Positions 22,637 through 34,821 of a DNA stretch of 64,000 nucleotides are shown piece by piece (position 1 is the first letter of the stretch; each line of letters begins with the position of its first letter). The position numbers were made by a program, and so were the translations under genes. The DNA lies in contig NC_059502.1 of the NCBI RefSeq assembly GCF_914767665.1, positions 2,480,001 to 2,544,000 of the forward strand, in the 5' to 3' direction. The notes under the pieces are model-generated. The model was not told where the DNA came from. It did not search any database and saw nothing but the letters and a program-made list of their open reading frames with translations. The DNA is from Harmonia axyridis. Its lineage: Eukaryota > Arthropoda > Insecta > Coleoptera > Coccinellidae.

Positions 22637-23785
22637 ACCGCAATCTTGAGAAGGAAATTTCTGTCACGAGCCTCAATTGATTTTTCTCCGGGAACCAAAC
22701 GAAGAAAATATTTGCTTCCGGCCTGTTATGAAAACAAGGATATATCAACTTCCTCAACATATCACCCCTTATACGTCACTTTTAGGGGTCGACCGACAAC
22801 AATCATTCCCAAAACAGATTCCGTCCACGTATTTTGCGCGCTACTGCTCTACTTCCTCCAAAGGTTCCCCTGCTTACAGGAGGATGCATTGCAAATAGAA
22901 TGGATTACACCATGTCTGGTGGTAGTGAAATATGCCCCGATTTTGAACTCGATCACGTTCCAATTGAATTCGAAACGGGCATTTCCATAATAAATTTGGG
23001 GTGAACGTGTCCGGACTAGCCCTGTGAGAGCTTGGGGAACTCCACGCAAAGTTGGAGAAGTTGCTGGTTTGGTGACGGGAGGAAAAATCAGTGGAAGCGT
23101 GTAGGCACCATGGTTATTTTATGATTTGTGTAGGGGAAATAGGAATGTAGACGTCTGTTGTGAACGGGGCTTGATGCAGAATTGATGGCGGATTTGCTTT
23201 TGTTTTTCATTGTTTTGTGTTCGAATGAAATATTTATTTTGGAGAGGTTTGATTTGCTTTCATATTTGGATCTGAGTTCTAGTATTTTCCTATTCCTATT
23301 AATTCCTTTTGACATAGTTTTATGGTGACACGTCCTTTACATTTATAGAGCATGTCAACATGAGAATAACTAGGTAAAATAAAAAAGCATACCTTTATGA
23401 AAATTGAATCGAAATTATTCTTAAAATATAAGGAACAGAAAAATAACAATAAAGGCATTTTTCAATCAATTTTTCGATTAATTAATTTTCAATTATATTT
23501 TTAAGATTGAAATCTTATTTTTGCGAAAACTTTTTACAGAATACAGGAGCTCGCTACCTAATTATCTTATTGAATGAATAATTCTTATTGATTGACTATC
23601 AAAACTACATATCGGAGTATTTATAATATTATCTTATCTATAATTTAATATTGTGTTATCCTAAATCTATAATTTAATATTGTGTTATCCTAAACACCTG
23701 CAATATAGCTGATAAAGCAAATCTCACACAAAGTACTGGATTACTACATACGTATATTTGGAAAAAACGATTGATCCGCCCACAC
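22637..23785. other. Unannotated DNA with a GC-richer island and a 29-bp tandem duplication
   Basis: About 22640-23060 is GC-richer; frames of 114 and 73 aa on the plus strand have no known domain. The rest is AT-rich. A perfect 29-bp tandem duplication (23637-23665 and 23666-23694) containing ATAATTTAATATTGTG is the only repeat noted. Confidence 0.5.
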
Positions 23786-24340
23786 CTCAGAGTAATAAAC
23801 ATAAATAGAGGGAGCATATGCCATTTTCAGTAAGCAAATTTTGGAAATGGAAACATAGCAGTGATATGATATTTCACTCAATCAATTCGGGAGTTTCTCC
23901 ACAAAGAACGCACTTCTTATGTCCCATACTGAATCAACGTTTCATATTTACTCAAAATATATTGAAATAAATACCTAAATCTATCAGTAATTCAGAAAAC
24001 AAATATCAATCGCGCCAAACGACGTGAAACAACCGATGACACTAGGAGAGAAAAAGTTGCCAAACCTTGGATTTCAGCAGGTAGATACAGAAAATGATAA
24101 ATATTCAGCTTATTATAAATTCGACAAGTAGGAAAAATATCGGATTCCGAATATTAAAATTTGCATATTTAATCGGGAATCACTCAAAGAAATATATGTC
24201 ATTCAATATAATATACATTCATAACGATTTAGTAAAATTGTGGATTTGAAAATATATCACAATCCGACAACGTAATCTAACCATGTTTGGGACATGTAAA
24301 AATTGCATATACTCGCTCTATCTATGTTTATTTCTCTGAG
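23786..24340 (+). mobile_element. AGAGTAATAAAC-ended MITE, copy A
   Basis: Left end CTCAGAGTAATAAACATA followed by ATAGAGGGAG; right end GCTCTATCTATGTTTATTTC then TCTGAG, inverted. The inner sequence (CAGTAAGCAAATTTT, CAAACCTTGGATTTCAGCAG, ACAATCCGACAACGTAATCT) is shared with copies at 35876, 36699 and 39602. No coding capacity. It has a small deletion near 23840 relative to copy D. Confidence 0.85.
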
Positions 24341-25254
24341 AATATATTAAATATATCAGAATGTCGCAATATTACGAATATTTACGAAGAAGTAATAAAA
24401 TTTCAAACAATGACAATATAGAAATTATGAGATACAGTTTCATGAGATTTAATAATCTACATTTCAAGATCCAAACCTTCCCTGAGGGTTTTCAAGTCAT
24501 CAATGACAAAAATTACTCTGATATTATTTCGGCACCAAAAAAATTAATCCATCCAAAATGTCACATTTAGATCTGAAAGTTTCGTATTTCTTTGTACCTT
24601 CAGACAAAAGCGGAATCAATCCTTCAGTAATCCTTCTTCGAGAACGAGAAAGTTTAATTGATACTTTGGATACGCTTGTTTAGAAGTTGGAATGAGTTCC
24701 TAGCGAGAAAGCTAGAAGGATATCAGAATACTTTGATGCCGTTCTCTAACGTAGGTATTATAAACCGTTGACAACAAGGAACTTCCATTTCATTTGTAGA
24801 AAAGAGTTATTCAGACGGCGAATATGGTCCTCAATTATGACCTAATTGACTTATGGAATTATAAGTGGAAAGTGGAAGTTTGCTAAGGTGCAAACTTAAA
24901 TTTTCAGAAGTTTGACGTCATTCTGAGGCGTCTGGAATCGACAGTGACAATAGGTACAGTTTTTATTCACTACCACTACGTGAATTTCAATTTTGTAATT
25001 GATTTATTCAACTGAAATCAAGGACTTTCTAATTTAAATAAAGACTTTCCGCAATGACGAACTTTTTGAAATGTATAATAGTGAAAACTTCATATAAATC
25101 GATGGTCTCTAGCGTGAAATATAGCTCACTTATTTTTGAACTGACCGCTGAAACGGTATAGCAAAAAAATAAAACATCCTAACGCATATTTTTCGAATAT
25201 TTAATGAATTATTAGATAGTTCTTGATAATGTATGAAAGAAATGAGATATTAAC
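24341..25254. other. Unannotated AT-rich DNA
   Basis: A 69-aa frame at 24361-24570 has no recognisable motif. No repeat ends or RNA genes seen. Confidence 0.4.
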
Positions 25255-26720
25255 TCTATTTCAGTATGGAAATGAGTCCATTACAGTTCTGAAATCAGTG
25301 CTGTAATGAACTCAATATACAGCATTGTTTTCAGTTATATTTTTCGTTTTTCGGTTGTCTTCTCAGACTTCCAATCCTATCAAAATTCAACACACGTCAA
25401 TTGTCAATGTGATATAATTTAGATTTAGTGAAATGATTTGCGACATTATTCGCAATTTCTCTTGATTCTGTTGATGATAAATCGATTTCGTCAGACATAA
25501 TGGACTAGTTTTCATTTTTTGTTAAGGCTTAATTCTAAAAATTTGAGTAAAATGAAACAAAAATGTGGAAGAATCATTGAAATATCTCTAGTAATGAAAA
25601 AGTTATGGGACTTTGAAGTTGCGCTTGGAAGAATAAATTCATAGTACGTGTAAGTGTCGTGACGTCACACACTAGACGACTGGTATTCGCAGAGTGCTTA
25701 CGAATTCATTGGTGTACAATCACTTGTGCCGTTCGTGTCGTGTTTTGTTCGTTACACGATGGCTGAAATAACTTACTATATACATACTATGTACATACAT
25801 ATAAATTACTTTTTTCTCTTTTTACTTTTTACTCCTCACATAAATATGTTTTGCCATTGATAGACTTCAAAAACCAGTCCTCAACTACAAACTGTTTATG
25901 AAACGTTTTTTAAATAAATCATCGTTATAAGTTCAACCATGATGAAGCAAACTCAAAAGTAGATACTCACTTGAAAAGTTTAACTCCTTTTATTTCTGCA
26001 CTGACATAAGATGGATTTGAAGAAAAAAACTTCATCACTGCGAATATATCTATTTTAGTCAAATTGTCACTTTGTCCTTTCACGAAGCCTTCTTCCATTA
26101 TGGTGACATAAAAACAAAACTCGAGTTAAAACTACACTGTACAACTACAAACGGTGCGAGAGCCTTGGCGCGGCTAAGTATTTAAACGTAATTTATGGTG
26201 TTGCGTTGCGATCACAGGCAAGAGCCGTGACGTCACAGACCAAAGACGTTCCGCGCTAAAATACGTAAATTTAAATAATCTATTTCTCAGTCATATATTT
26301 ATGGATTTTCAAAATTTGTTCAATGATTTATCAGTTTTGCTCTATATTTTAATTCTATCGTGTCAAATATAGTATTATCAACATCACTAAACTAGTCCAT
26401 TCACGGATTTGATGCGTAATTATAAATTATTGAAAAATTTAAAACATACGATTCAATTTCAAAATCCGTAATCTGTCAATCTTCGTAACTGACTTACCAA
26501 CTGCCAAGATACAATACAAATGTCACTAGGATGTTTAATCTCAATTTTTCATTGAATTTCGATAATATTTCATAAAACTTGACTGAAATAGAGAAAATAT
26601 GGTCTAATACTCGTTGCAGAAGGCAATTCCAACACTCATGCGTTCGAAAACACGCTCCTTCGTCGCTCGTTCTCGAATTTCGCAATCGTGTTGGAATAGG
26701 AGCCCATTCTGCAACTTGTT
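25255..26720 (+). repeat. Foldback repeat F, copy 1, split by MITE G2
   Basis: Sequence from CTCTATTTCAGTATGG to about 26720 is homologous (inverted) to 34258-35310. Shared landmarks are GATTTGCGA...ATTATTCGCAATTT, TAAATCGATTTCG, ACTGCCAAGATACA and the end hairpin GTTGCAGAAGGCAATTCCAA paired with GTTGGAATA...CTGCAAC. The copy is interrupted at 25501-26399 by an ACTAGTCC MITE. CTATTTCAG strings recur at both edges. No coding capacity. Confidence 0.8.
25501..26399. mobile_element. ACTAGTCC-ended MITE, copy G2, nested
   Basis: TGGACTAGT at 25501 and ACTAGTCCA at 26399 bound an element nearly identical to 21750-22636. It lies inside foldback repeat F: the sequence before (CAGACATAA) and after (TTCACGG) joins continuously in the uninterrupted copy at 34258-34808. 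Flanks are compatible with an AT dinucleotide target duplication around GGACTAGT...ACTAGTCC, but copy G1 does not show a clean duplication. Confidence 0.88.
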
Positions 26721-27780
26721 TCAGAATATACTATTACGTCAAAAGTAGAACGAGCAATTTAAAAATTGTTTTACTTCAAAATATCCCAGCTCCTTCTGAC
26801 AAATAAGAGCATTAAATAAAAAGCCAGCCTTTAGTAAAGACTTCAACAAACTGTGTCTCGTAATACGAAGCATCTGCGAACAAAAAAGATATAGCAAACT
26901 ACCTTGTTTTTCATGAATAACCTTTTGCAGTTTGTCCCACTTATTCATCAACACCCTTGCATTTACATGAGTCATGAATATATTGCCTTTGATATGCTTC
27001 GAAATTTTGAATAAGCATTAAAATTGTTACGCAAAATAAAATTCTTCGAATATGTTGACAAGAATTAAATATAGGTAATAGGTTTTTTGCAGAGCTAAGC
27101 TCAAAACAACCGAAGAGCGAAGAATCAGCGGTTACAGGAAACATTGTTGACAGTTTAAGTCTATGAAAAAAAAAGAACGCCCTTCATCTCTCAAATGCAG
27201 AGAATGACATCGGGATTTATGATTCTATAAAAATGCCTCATAACGATGTAAAAATACCTTACGAGTTCAGCGAATCATAAGACAAGAAAATAGGGTAATT
27301 TGATGTGGAAAGGAAATTGCAGCAAATCTTCCGCGATTCGTTCGCCATCTCCAAAGTCGTTGTATGAACGAAAAATTACTAAACCGCTTACCTCCAACGA
27401 GTCGCAGCAACTCAATCAATCCATTTTCATTCAAATGATAGGAAGTTCTCAGAGTAAAAAGTTGGTCTTCAGCCACCAGTCGGTGCCCAACCTATCTGAC
27501 TTCCAGTCGACGATAATGAATCTGTTTGTTCATTCGAAACTTTCGGCTGGCTTCCAGGGGAATTTTATTACGGGTTACCGGCACCCATCTCCCCAATTTG
27601 GCATTTAATTTTGCGAGTTGCCACAATGACACCTAATTGGGTTTGGTCCGGGACTTTCGGATTTTGAGTTTGGTGATGATCCGATTTGGTGTGGAAGTTG
27701 ATGGTTCGATCTGTTATCGGAATTATTTTGATGCAGTGTATGTACGCCACTGTTAACTCCAATATTTTGGAAGCCTTATA
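26721..27780. other. Unannotated DNA with a GC-richer part
   Basis: AT-rich to about 27240, then GC-richer to about 27700. A 102-aa plus frame (27300-27608) and antisense frames lack known domains. No repeat ends. It ends at the TA used by M copy 4. Confidence 0.4.
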
Positions 27781-28654
27781 ATGGATGCTTTTTTTTTAAG
27801 CTATAGAACTTTAAATTGCAATAAAACAACGATGGATTATTCGATTGACATGAATTTCATTTATCAGCAAGATAATCTTGTAGCATTATATTTTAAATAT
27901 GATTTCTGGCATATGACCGCCACGGCCGGCTCGGATGTAGTCCAATCTGGACGTCCAATTTTCGATGACTTTTTCCAACATTTGTGGCCGTATATCGGCA
28001 ATAACACGGCGAATGTTGTCTTCTAAATAGTCAAGGGTTTGTGGCTTATCCGCATAGACTAATGACTTTACATAGCCTCACAGAAAGTAGTCTAGCGGTG
28101 ATGAATCACAAGATCTTGGAGGCTAGTTCACAGGTCCAAAACGTGAAATTAGGCTGTCACCAAACGTGTCTTTCAATAAATCGATTGTGGCACGAGTTGT
28201 GTGACATGTTGCGCCGTCTTGTTGGAACCACAGCTCCTGGACATCATGGTTGTTCAATTCAGGAATGAAAAAGCTAGTAATCATGGCTCTATACCGATAA
28301 CCATTGACTGTAACGTTCTGGCCATCATCGTTTTTGAAGAAGTTCGGACCAATGATTCCATGATTGCACCAAACAGTTAGTTTTTCTGGATGTAACGGTG
28401 TTTCGACATGCACTTGGGGATTAGCTTCACTCCAAATGCGGCAGTTTTGTTTGTTGACGTAGCCATTCAACCAGAAGTGCGCTTCATCGCTAAAAAAAAT
28501 AAAATGGACGTAGTGCGCGATACGTATTCCGCACTATTCATGATGATTTGCCAAACCAAACTGAGAATAAATCACTTGACAGCTGTTAAATCGGTCGCCA
28601 TCTTGAACAGTAATGCCAACTTAAAGTTATATACCTCGAAAAATAAACACCCGT
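27781..28654 (-). mobile_element. M element copy 4 (internally deleted DD41D)
   Basis: TA (27779-27780) then ATGGATGCTTTTTTTTAAGC; right end CACCCGT before TA (28655-28656). A 115-aa minus frame (28470-28123) covers NGYVNKQNCRIWSEANPQ, WFQQDGATCHTT and the Asp-containing catalytic region up to FGPVN. Beyond the common deletion, this copy has also lost about 60 bp of the N-terminal coding region (near 28533), so CGCACT joins ATTCATGATG directly. Confidence 0.9.
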
Positions 28655-30279
28655 TAGAAGTTTGAGCAGAGAATGCATTTAAAAAATCTCGTTGATCCGT
28701 TTGTCTTTTAGCGCTGAGTATCAAAATTTCTCCTGAGAATTTAGTTAACAAACTCTACAGTTTTCTAAGCGATCTGCCGTCACTTTATCATTTTATTATC
28801 GTTTTTTCTATAGGGAATAAAGAATCCAAATCCTCAACCCCCATAACCAAAATAACCAAAGAATCCTTGCTAGTCATCAGTCAAAATGAAGCGACGAAAA
28901 TTCGACCTACCAAAATCCCCCATCCGACCCAAAATCCCCACACATAATCCCCATATTTCTCCTTCCTCCATCCATTAATAAATTCGGATAGTTTACTCCC
29001 AGGCCCCGAAATCCAAAATAAATCGAGACCTCTCTCGGTATTATGTTCATAAAGGGTGTGACATAATGTGCTCACAACATCGTCGCACGAATTTATACTG
29101 CTTTTAATACAGTGATAAGGCCCACCCACGGACCAGCCAGTGAACTTATTGTTGTCGGCAAGATATTGAATATGGCCGTCATGGAACCTTAATTAATATT
29201 CGCCCCCTGTGCGCTGCGCGCCCCTGAGTTATATATGACGTTAACGAACTGGAGGAATTTTTTGTTCTTGGTCGGTGACACAGTTGGAAGAGCTAGAGCA
29301 CGGATCGTGTCGTGGGGACCCGCCTTTATTGAAGAAACAGAGGTTTGTTCTTTAATGAAACGTTCAATTGAATTGAAGAACAAGGTCATTCTTTGTTTTC
29401 TGAATGAAACAAGATTTTTTCAACCCTGGTCATTCTGAAGTAGAAGTAGGATGGCGTTATCTTTCTTCATTTTTATTTCATTCAGAAACCTGAAGCTAGC
29501 ACAAATAAACTTTTTAAGAGAGCAACAATCAAGTTGGGAGTGGATTTTTGTTCTAAACCGTCTCGAATCTAATGAATTAAAGTGGGAAATATCAACTGAA
29601 AGCGTACTAGATGCAAATTAAGAAGTGCGCCATCCACCAAATATACTGTTTTAATCTTGCAATAAAACGACATACATTGGCCCCGCTTGAGCAATTATCA
29701 CCTCATTTTCCATGGATTACACGATTTTCCTCATGCAGTAATCGGAACAAGTGTAGTTAACCGAACAGGAATCCAGAAATGAACATTTTACTGTCTCTAA
29801 AATAGGTGTGAAGTTCGAGCGATCTTTTATTGTCCAACGTTTATCCTGAGGGTAATGATTATTGGGGAGAGTTGCCTAGCATCTGGAAGTGCAATTTGAA
29901 TTGGAAAGGAGTTAGTGAGCTCATTGGGTTTGGGTACATTTGAACAGTTTGGTGTGCGAGACACAATAAGCTTGTATCGCAAGGGCTTAGATGTTATTCC
30001 AGTGAATGGATGTTTGAAACTATTCTTGAACCTCAATTAGAATAATAGGAGCAGAAATTTTAAACAAAAGAAAAGTCAGGCACAAGCAAACCAGGACGGA
30101 TAAGAAAGGCAGACCTCACATTCAGTAATTGTACAAATTAGTAACGACAACACACTGGTGTACCCATACAAACTAGGTTTTCAAGCCAACCTCTTCCTTA
30201 AGTCTGTAACAACTATATTTTTGTATGTTTGATTCAAACAATCTTCGTTTTATACTCATACTGACTAATGTTGCGGTAA
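28655..30279. other. Unannotated DNA
   Basis: No genes or repeat ends recognised. GC-richer patches at about 28900-29020 and 29100-29340 resemble the other unique islands. Small frames (82 aa minus at 28881, 67 aa plus at 29235) have no known motif. Confidence 0.45.
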
Positions 30280-30545
30280 AGAAAAAGAGTTGTCTCAAAT
30301 CTAAAATTCCTCTTCAGTGTAAGCATTCAACATTCTCCAGCCCGCATCACTGTAAATCACCAGAATATCATCAGCAAATCCCACTATGTCTGCTTCCAGT
30401 TCAAGTTTAAAGAGATCATCAATATACAAACTGAACAGCAATGGACCCAAAACTGTACCTTGGGGTACTCCAAACGCGACATTTAAGCTATTGTTTCTAG
30501 ATTGTCCGATTCGTACTTGCTGCTTTCTATCTTTCAAGATTGCTG
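30280..30545 (-). mobile_element. Non-LTR retrotransposon fragment: reverse transcriptase core
   Basis: A minus frame at 30537-30301 encodes GVPQGTVLGPLLFSLYI followed by DIVGFADDILVIYSD. These are reverse transcriptase motifs: the QG of motif 4 (fingers/palm) and the catalytic FADD of motif 5. The spacing and context are those of Jockey/CR1-type non-LTR elements. Both sides end abruptly, so this is an isolated internal fragment with no ends, endonuclease or tail. Confidence 0.88.
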
Positions 30546-32054
30546 GAATATTCTGGACGAAATATTATAAAATAACCTAGTTATTCGACTTGGGGGGAAG
30601 ATTTGAACTCACCACTGGAAGTTGTGCAATACATTTAACCAAATACTGGATGCCGAAAGTCCAAACTTCGAACTATGAAATGATTTTTTTAAACTTATTA
30701 GGAAAATCTATATATGAGTCTCATCAAAGCTTGAACCCCATAGCGGTATTACTGATCCACCAATTCTATTATACAAAAAAAAAATTCGATCGACAATGCC
30801 ATCTACGAGGATTAACACAATCACGTCTCACACCTGGGACTGATGAACGTCACCTCGTCTAGATCGACAAGGCTCAATCAATTTTTTTTTTGACACCCGA
30901 TTGATGTTGATTAATCCTCACAGTTGATGAACACCCAATTAGAGCGTATATATTACACTGTTTGAGATACAGGTGTGCGGAATGTTGAGCCAAATTGAAC
31001 GTCAATAGAACTGCGTTACGTTGAACAGGGTCCTGTCGATTTTTTTCAGGAGAATTAGAATCATTTTTGGGTGTCACTATGTGACGTGAGTATGTAGACA
31101 ACATTTGTTTTAAATTGAGTTGTAGCAGTTTGAATGGGCAGTAACTACTTGAGCTTCTTAGATATAGGATACATTTATTTATTCATTGAATTCGATACAA
31201 ACACACTTCAAGAGTGAAAAAACATGTAAATAACAGAGAAGATAAAACCTAAGATATAAAACATCGGAAACATAGATATTAGACAAATGATGTTGAAAAT
31301 TTCAGTTCGGGAGTAAAATGTGTTATCAATTTGCCCAAATGTCTGTATCTTTTGAATTTTTAACTGATAATGATGTTAATAATCGAAGTTGAATTCAATT
31401 GTGTGAGGGAAGCTGAGGGTATGATGTTTCATTCAGAGGTTCCTAATAAAATTTGTTATTTTTAAATGAATATAAAGTGGAATTTAACAAATTTTTTGTA
31501 TGTGAAAAGTTTAAGAATTTTAGAACACAATAGCGTGATCAAACTTCCAAACGGCCTAAGAAACGAAAGACTGGTAAGTCGAAAAAGAAAAAAAACTATG
31601 TGTAGAGACGGGAGAGAAAAGCAGCTCAAATTTCTGCTTCAACTCCTGCATTGATTAAGTCTACGGCGATTCAATTCCGTGAAAAATTCTAGTTTTAATG
31701 ACGATTTAATTAAATTTTCGAGTGGGCAAATACTTGAGCGTTCTTAGCACACTGAGAGCGTCTCGACTCCGTCGGATAATGGACCGAAGGAAATTTTTCC
31801 ATAAATTAAGAACTTTTGGCGAATTTCAGTGAGGCAGTCTCATGATGAGGAGTTTCGTAACTTTCAATTATGTTTCAGCTCTTGAGTAATACAAGGGGAT
31901 ACATTATAATTATATATTTTTCAGGATGTTTCACATAGTCATAGAGGTATGCGGAGCAAGTCATCTTAATTAATTCTTTTATCGTTCAATTCTGTATATA
32001 GTGGTTCCTTGAATTAACTGTACATACATACTCTTATCAGAACAAGAGTAGGAC
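30546..32054. other. Unannotated AT-rich DNA
   Basis: No recognised gene or element. Homopolymers occur near 30776 and 30883. Small frames without motifs, such as 76 aa minus at 30874-31104. It ends at the target duplication of the hAT element. Confidence 0.4.
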
Positions 32055-32815
32055 CAGGGCCGGCGTTGAGGGTGAAACAGTGAAGCAACTGTTTCAGGCG
32101 TCTCTTTTCGATGGGCGGCAATTTAGCCCAGTTTGTGGCCGCTCTTCATATTTCAGAAAAAATATAGGCTCGATTCTTAAAAACTTCATGAGGTTGGTTC
32201 GCTTTGGTGCTTTTATCAACATTTCCAGCAATAAAAATCTCCAAACCTTCTTTAATAAGTCGCCTGTTCAATAAATAACACTTGGCAACCGAACCAATAT
32301 AAGCAGCATTGCCCTTTAGCCTATTTGAATGAGGGATGGAATGTATTTCAAAAAGACGAAAAACAACACGAATTACGTGGAAGGTGTTTACACATTCAAC
32401 ATATGGAAAATTCCTTCGATTCTGAATTCGAAACTAATAACTAATAAATGCTAAATGTTTTCAGCCGAACATATGTTTTTAATCCCATTTATTTTTCGAA
32501 GCTTTGCAGGCCTTGCCGCTCTTTGCATCTTGTGGTGTGATAGGTAATCTTCTCATGAATGTGAGAATCAGATATATTATTTACGCATTGTTCATCGGCG
32601 TCGAAAAATTTATTGTAGGTAAAAATGTTCGAAAAAAAAAGAAACCCTGTAGAAGCGACTTTAGAAAAAAACGATTAGCGAAATCGCTAGAGAAATCAAA
32701 AATGGCGAATTATCATCGAGGCGGGTGATATTTTTTGTTGGGGGGGGGGGTGGGGGGTAGTGTTTTATTGACACTTTTTCAGCAGGGGCGCCAAAAATTG
32801 CTCGCGCTGGCCCTG
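32055..32815. mobile_element. Non-autonomous hAT-type transposon
   Basis: Inverted ends CAGGGCCGGCG (32055) and CGCGCTGGCCCTG (ending 32815), flanked by a perfect 8-bp direct repeat AGTAGGAC (32047-32054 and 32816-32823). The 8-bp target duplication and CAGGG termini are hallmarks of hAT elements. Only 761 bp and no BED zinc finger or hAT dimerisation domain is visible, so it depends on a transposase elsewhere. A long G tract (32740-32758) lies near its right end. Confidence 0.92.
32740..32758 (+). repeat. Poly-G tract inside the hAT element
   Basis: Eleven or so G followed by T and six more G. Such a run can adopt quadruplex structure and is prone to polymerase slippage, so its length may vary or be an assembly artefact. 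Confidence 0.8.
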
Positions 32816-32846
32816 AGTAGGACTAGGTAACCTATAGGGTGAGTTT

Positions 32847-33060
32847 TAATAATAATAATAATAAAGGTCTTTATTCAATTATTTCATGACAAAGGAAATA
32901 ATGAAACCATCATCAGAACCAAGAGGGACTTACTGAAACTTGGGAAGTTGCCGATCTTAAAAATCATATGAGCTCAAATTTGGAGCCACGTGGAGGCCAC
33001 TAAAACAGGCAGTTGCTGAAACGTTCTTTAAAATTCAATGCCGCCTTAAAATTTTAATGC
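32847..33060 (-). mobile_element. Possible non-LTR retroelement 3' end
   Basis: TAATAATAATAATAATAAAG at the left followed by GTCTTTATTCA reads on the minus strand as a polyadenylation-like TGAATAAAG followed by (TTA)n. The same arrangement (TAATAATAAGAGTTTATTC) occurs inside the Tc1 copy at 10331. This suggests short retroelement 3' ends. No coding sequence remains. Confidence 0.45.
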
Positions 33061-33144
33061 TCCATCAAACGGCGCAGGTAGCCAATAGGCTCCTCGTATT
33101 GGAGGATGAAAATTTCAATGACTGCATTGAATTTTAAAGAACGT
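33021..33144. repeat. Perfect 21-bp inverted repeat
   Basis: ACGTTCTTTAAAATTCAATG plus C at 33021-33041 is the exact complement of 33124-33144, with 82 bp between. It would form a stable hairpin. No coding context. Confidence 0.8.
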
Positions 33145-33715
33145 TCCTCAAACGAGGTCTGGGTGTAAGTAAATTCAAATTTGTCTTTGAATTTGATCGA
33201 ATTGTGACTGAGCAACATAGTGATCAATTCAAGTCGAAACAACTCTCAATAATAACAACAATTTTCCGCCGTTAAACCAACTCGACTTTCCTAAAATGAA
33301 GCTCGCTAACAAGAAATACTGGCGCTTCTATTCAATGAAGAAATTCCCACCTCTCCATTCTGTATTTCGCGAAACAACTTCAAAGCAATTAATTTCTAGA
33401 TAGATTACTCGAATTCCCGGGAATGAGAGGAACAAACAGGGTCGTCGCCTGATGCCATTTATCCTGTCTCCAGGACAACGCTGAGAAAGACTTTAGTTTT
33501 TTGAATTTCATTTCGGAGCAGCCAGAAAGCTGTGATGGATCGTCTCAAATGTCCAGAGCAAATTTCGGGGGAAATATGAGATTTAGTCGTTGAGCTGGAT
33601 TAGGTAAGTACATTTGAAAATATTCAATATGAAGTTTTCGTTACGAATTGAGAGTAGATTTTTTCATCTAGCCTTATGATTTCAATATTTTTCACTGGGT
33701 TGGAAGAAATACATA
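33145..33715. other. Unannotated DNA
   Basis: GC-richer unique sequence at about 33290-33560 with no known motif. It ends at the inverted end of the following mariner relic. Confidence 0.4.
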
Positions 33716-34230
33716 GGCGCACAACTTTGCTTCCTGCGTTTTTTTCTGAGATTCAAGGCTTTATTTTGAAAAACTGGTTATACGTTTATGATTCAAAATA
33801 TTGTCCATCGCTGGCCACTACTTCCTTTCCATTTTTCGAGCAGCGTACGAATCCCACTTTGAAAAAACTGATCATCTTTTGAAATGATCCACCAATTGAT
33901 CCAATGTTTACTTCTTCATAAGACCGGACGTGCAGGTCAGCCGGGCTGTGTGACATTGATCGAAACAAGTGATAGTCCGAGGGAGAAACGTCTGGATAAT
34001 ACGGCGGGTGGGGTAGGACTTCCCATTTCAACGTTTCTAAGTATGTCTTGATCAATTTCGCAACATGCGGTCGAGCATTGTCTTACTGTAAAATCACTTT
34101 ATTATGTCTCTCGTTGTATTGCGGATGTTTGTCTCTCAATAATTAGCTAAAACGCATTAATTGCGTTCGATAATGATCAGCTGTGATTGTTTCAGTCGGT
34201 TTTTATAAACCATAATACACTATACGTATA
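33716..34230 (-). mobile_element. Mariner relic N3, 5'-truncated
   Basis: The left end GGCGCACAACTTTGCTTCC follows TA at 33714-33715, the same end type as 58546 and the complement of 21225. The minus strand encodes the catalytic and C-terminal part of the transposase: DNARPHVAKLIKTYLE, YYPDVSPSDYHLFRSM, and VVASDGQYFES before a TAA stop. A stop immediately precedes the catalytic DNA motif and the segment after RSYEEV is out of frame. The N-terminal half is missing; foldback repeat F follows directly. Confidence 0.85.
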
Positions 34231-34821
34231 ATCTGAATTTTTTATTGAATTTCAAAAATATTTCAAAAACTTGACTGAAATAGAGAATATATCGTCTTAT
34301 ACTCGTTGCAGAAGGCAATTCCAACACTCATGCGTTCGAAAACTCGTTCCTTTGTCGCTTGTTTCCGAATTTCGCATTCGTGTTGGAATACCTTCTGCAA
34401 CGTGTAGATGTTAGAAGATTTTTTCTCTATTTCAGTCAAGTTTTGTGGAATATTGTAGAAATTCAATGAAAATTTCAGATTATACATCCTAATGACATTT
34501 GTACTGTATCTTGGCAGTTGGTGTGACTGTAACTGTTACTGTTACTGTGAATTTGAATCTTGAATCGTACGTTTCGAATTTTGAAATAATTTATAATTAC
34601 GCATTGAATTCGTGGATTATGTCTGCCGAAATCGATTTAACACTAACAGAATCTAGAAAAATTGCGAATAATATCGCAAATCATTTCACTCAATCCAAAT
34701 TATATTATATTGACAATTGGACATGTGTCGAATTCTGATAGGATTGTAAGTCTGTGTAGACAACCACAAAACGAAAAATATATGATAACTGAAAAACGAT
34801 GCTGTAATGAGTGAGTGAGTA

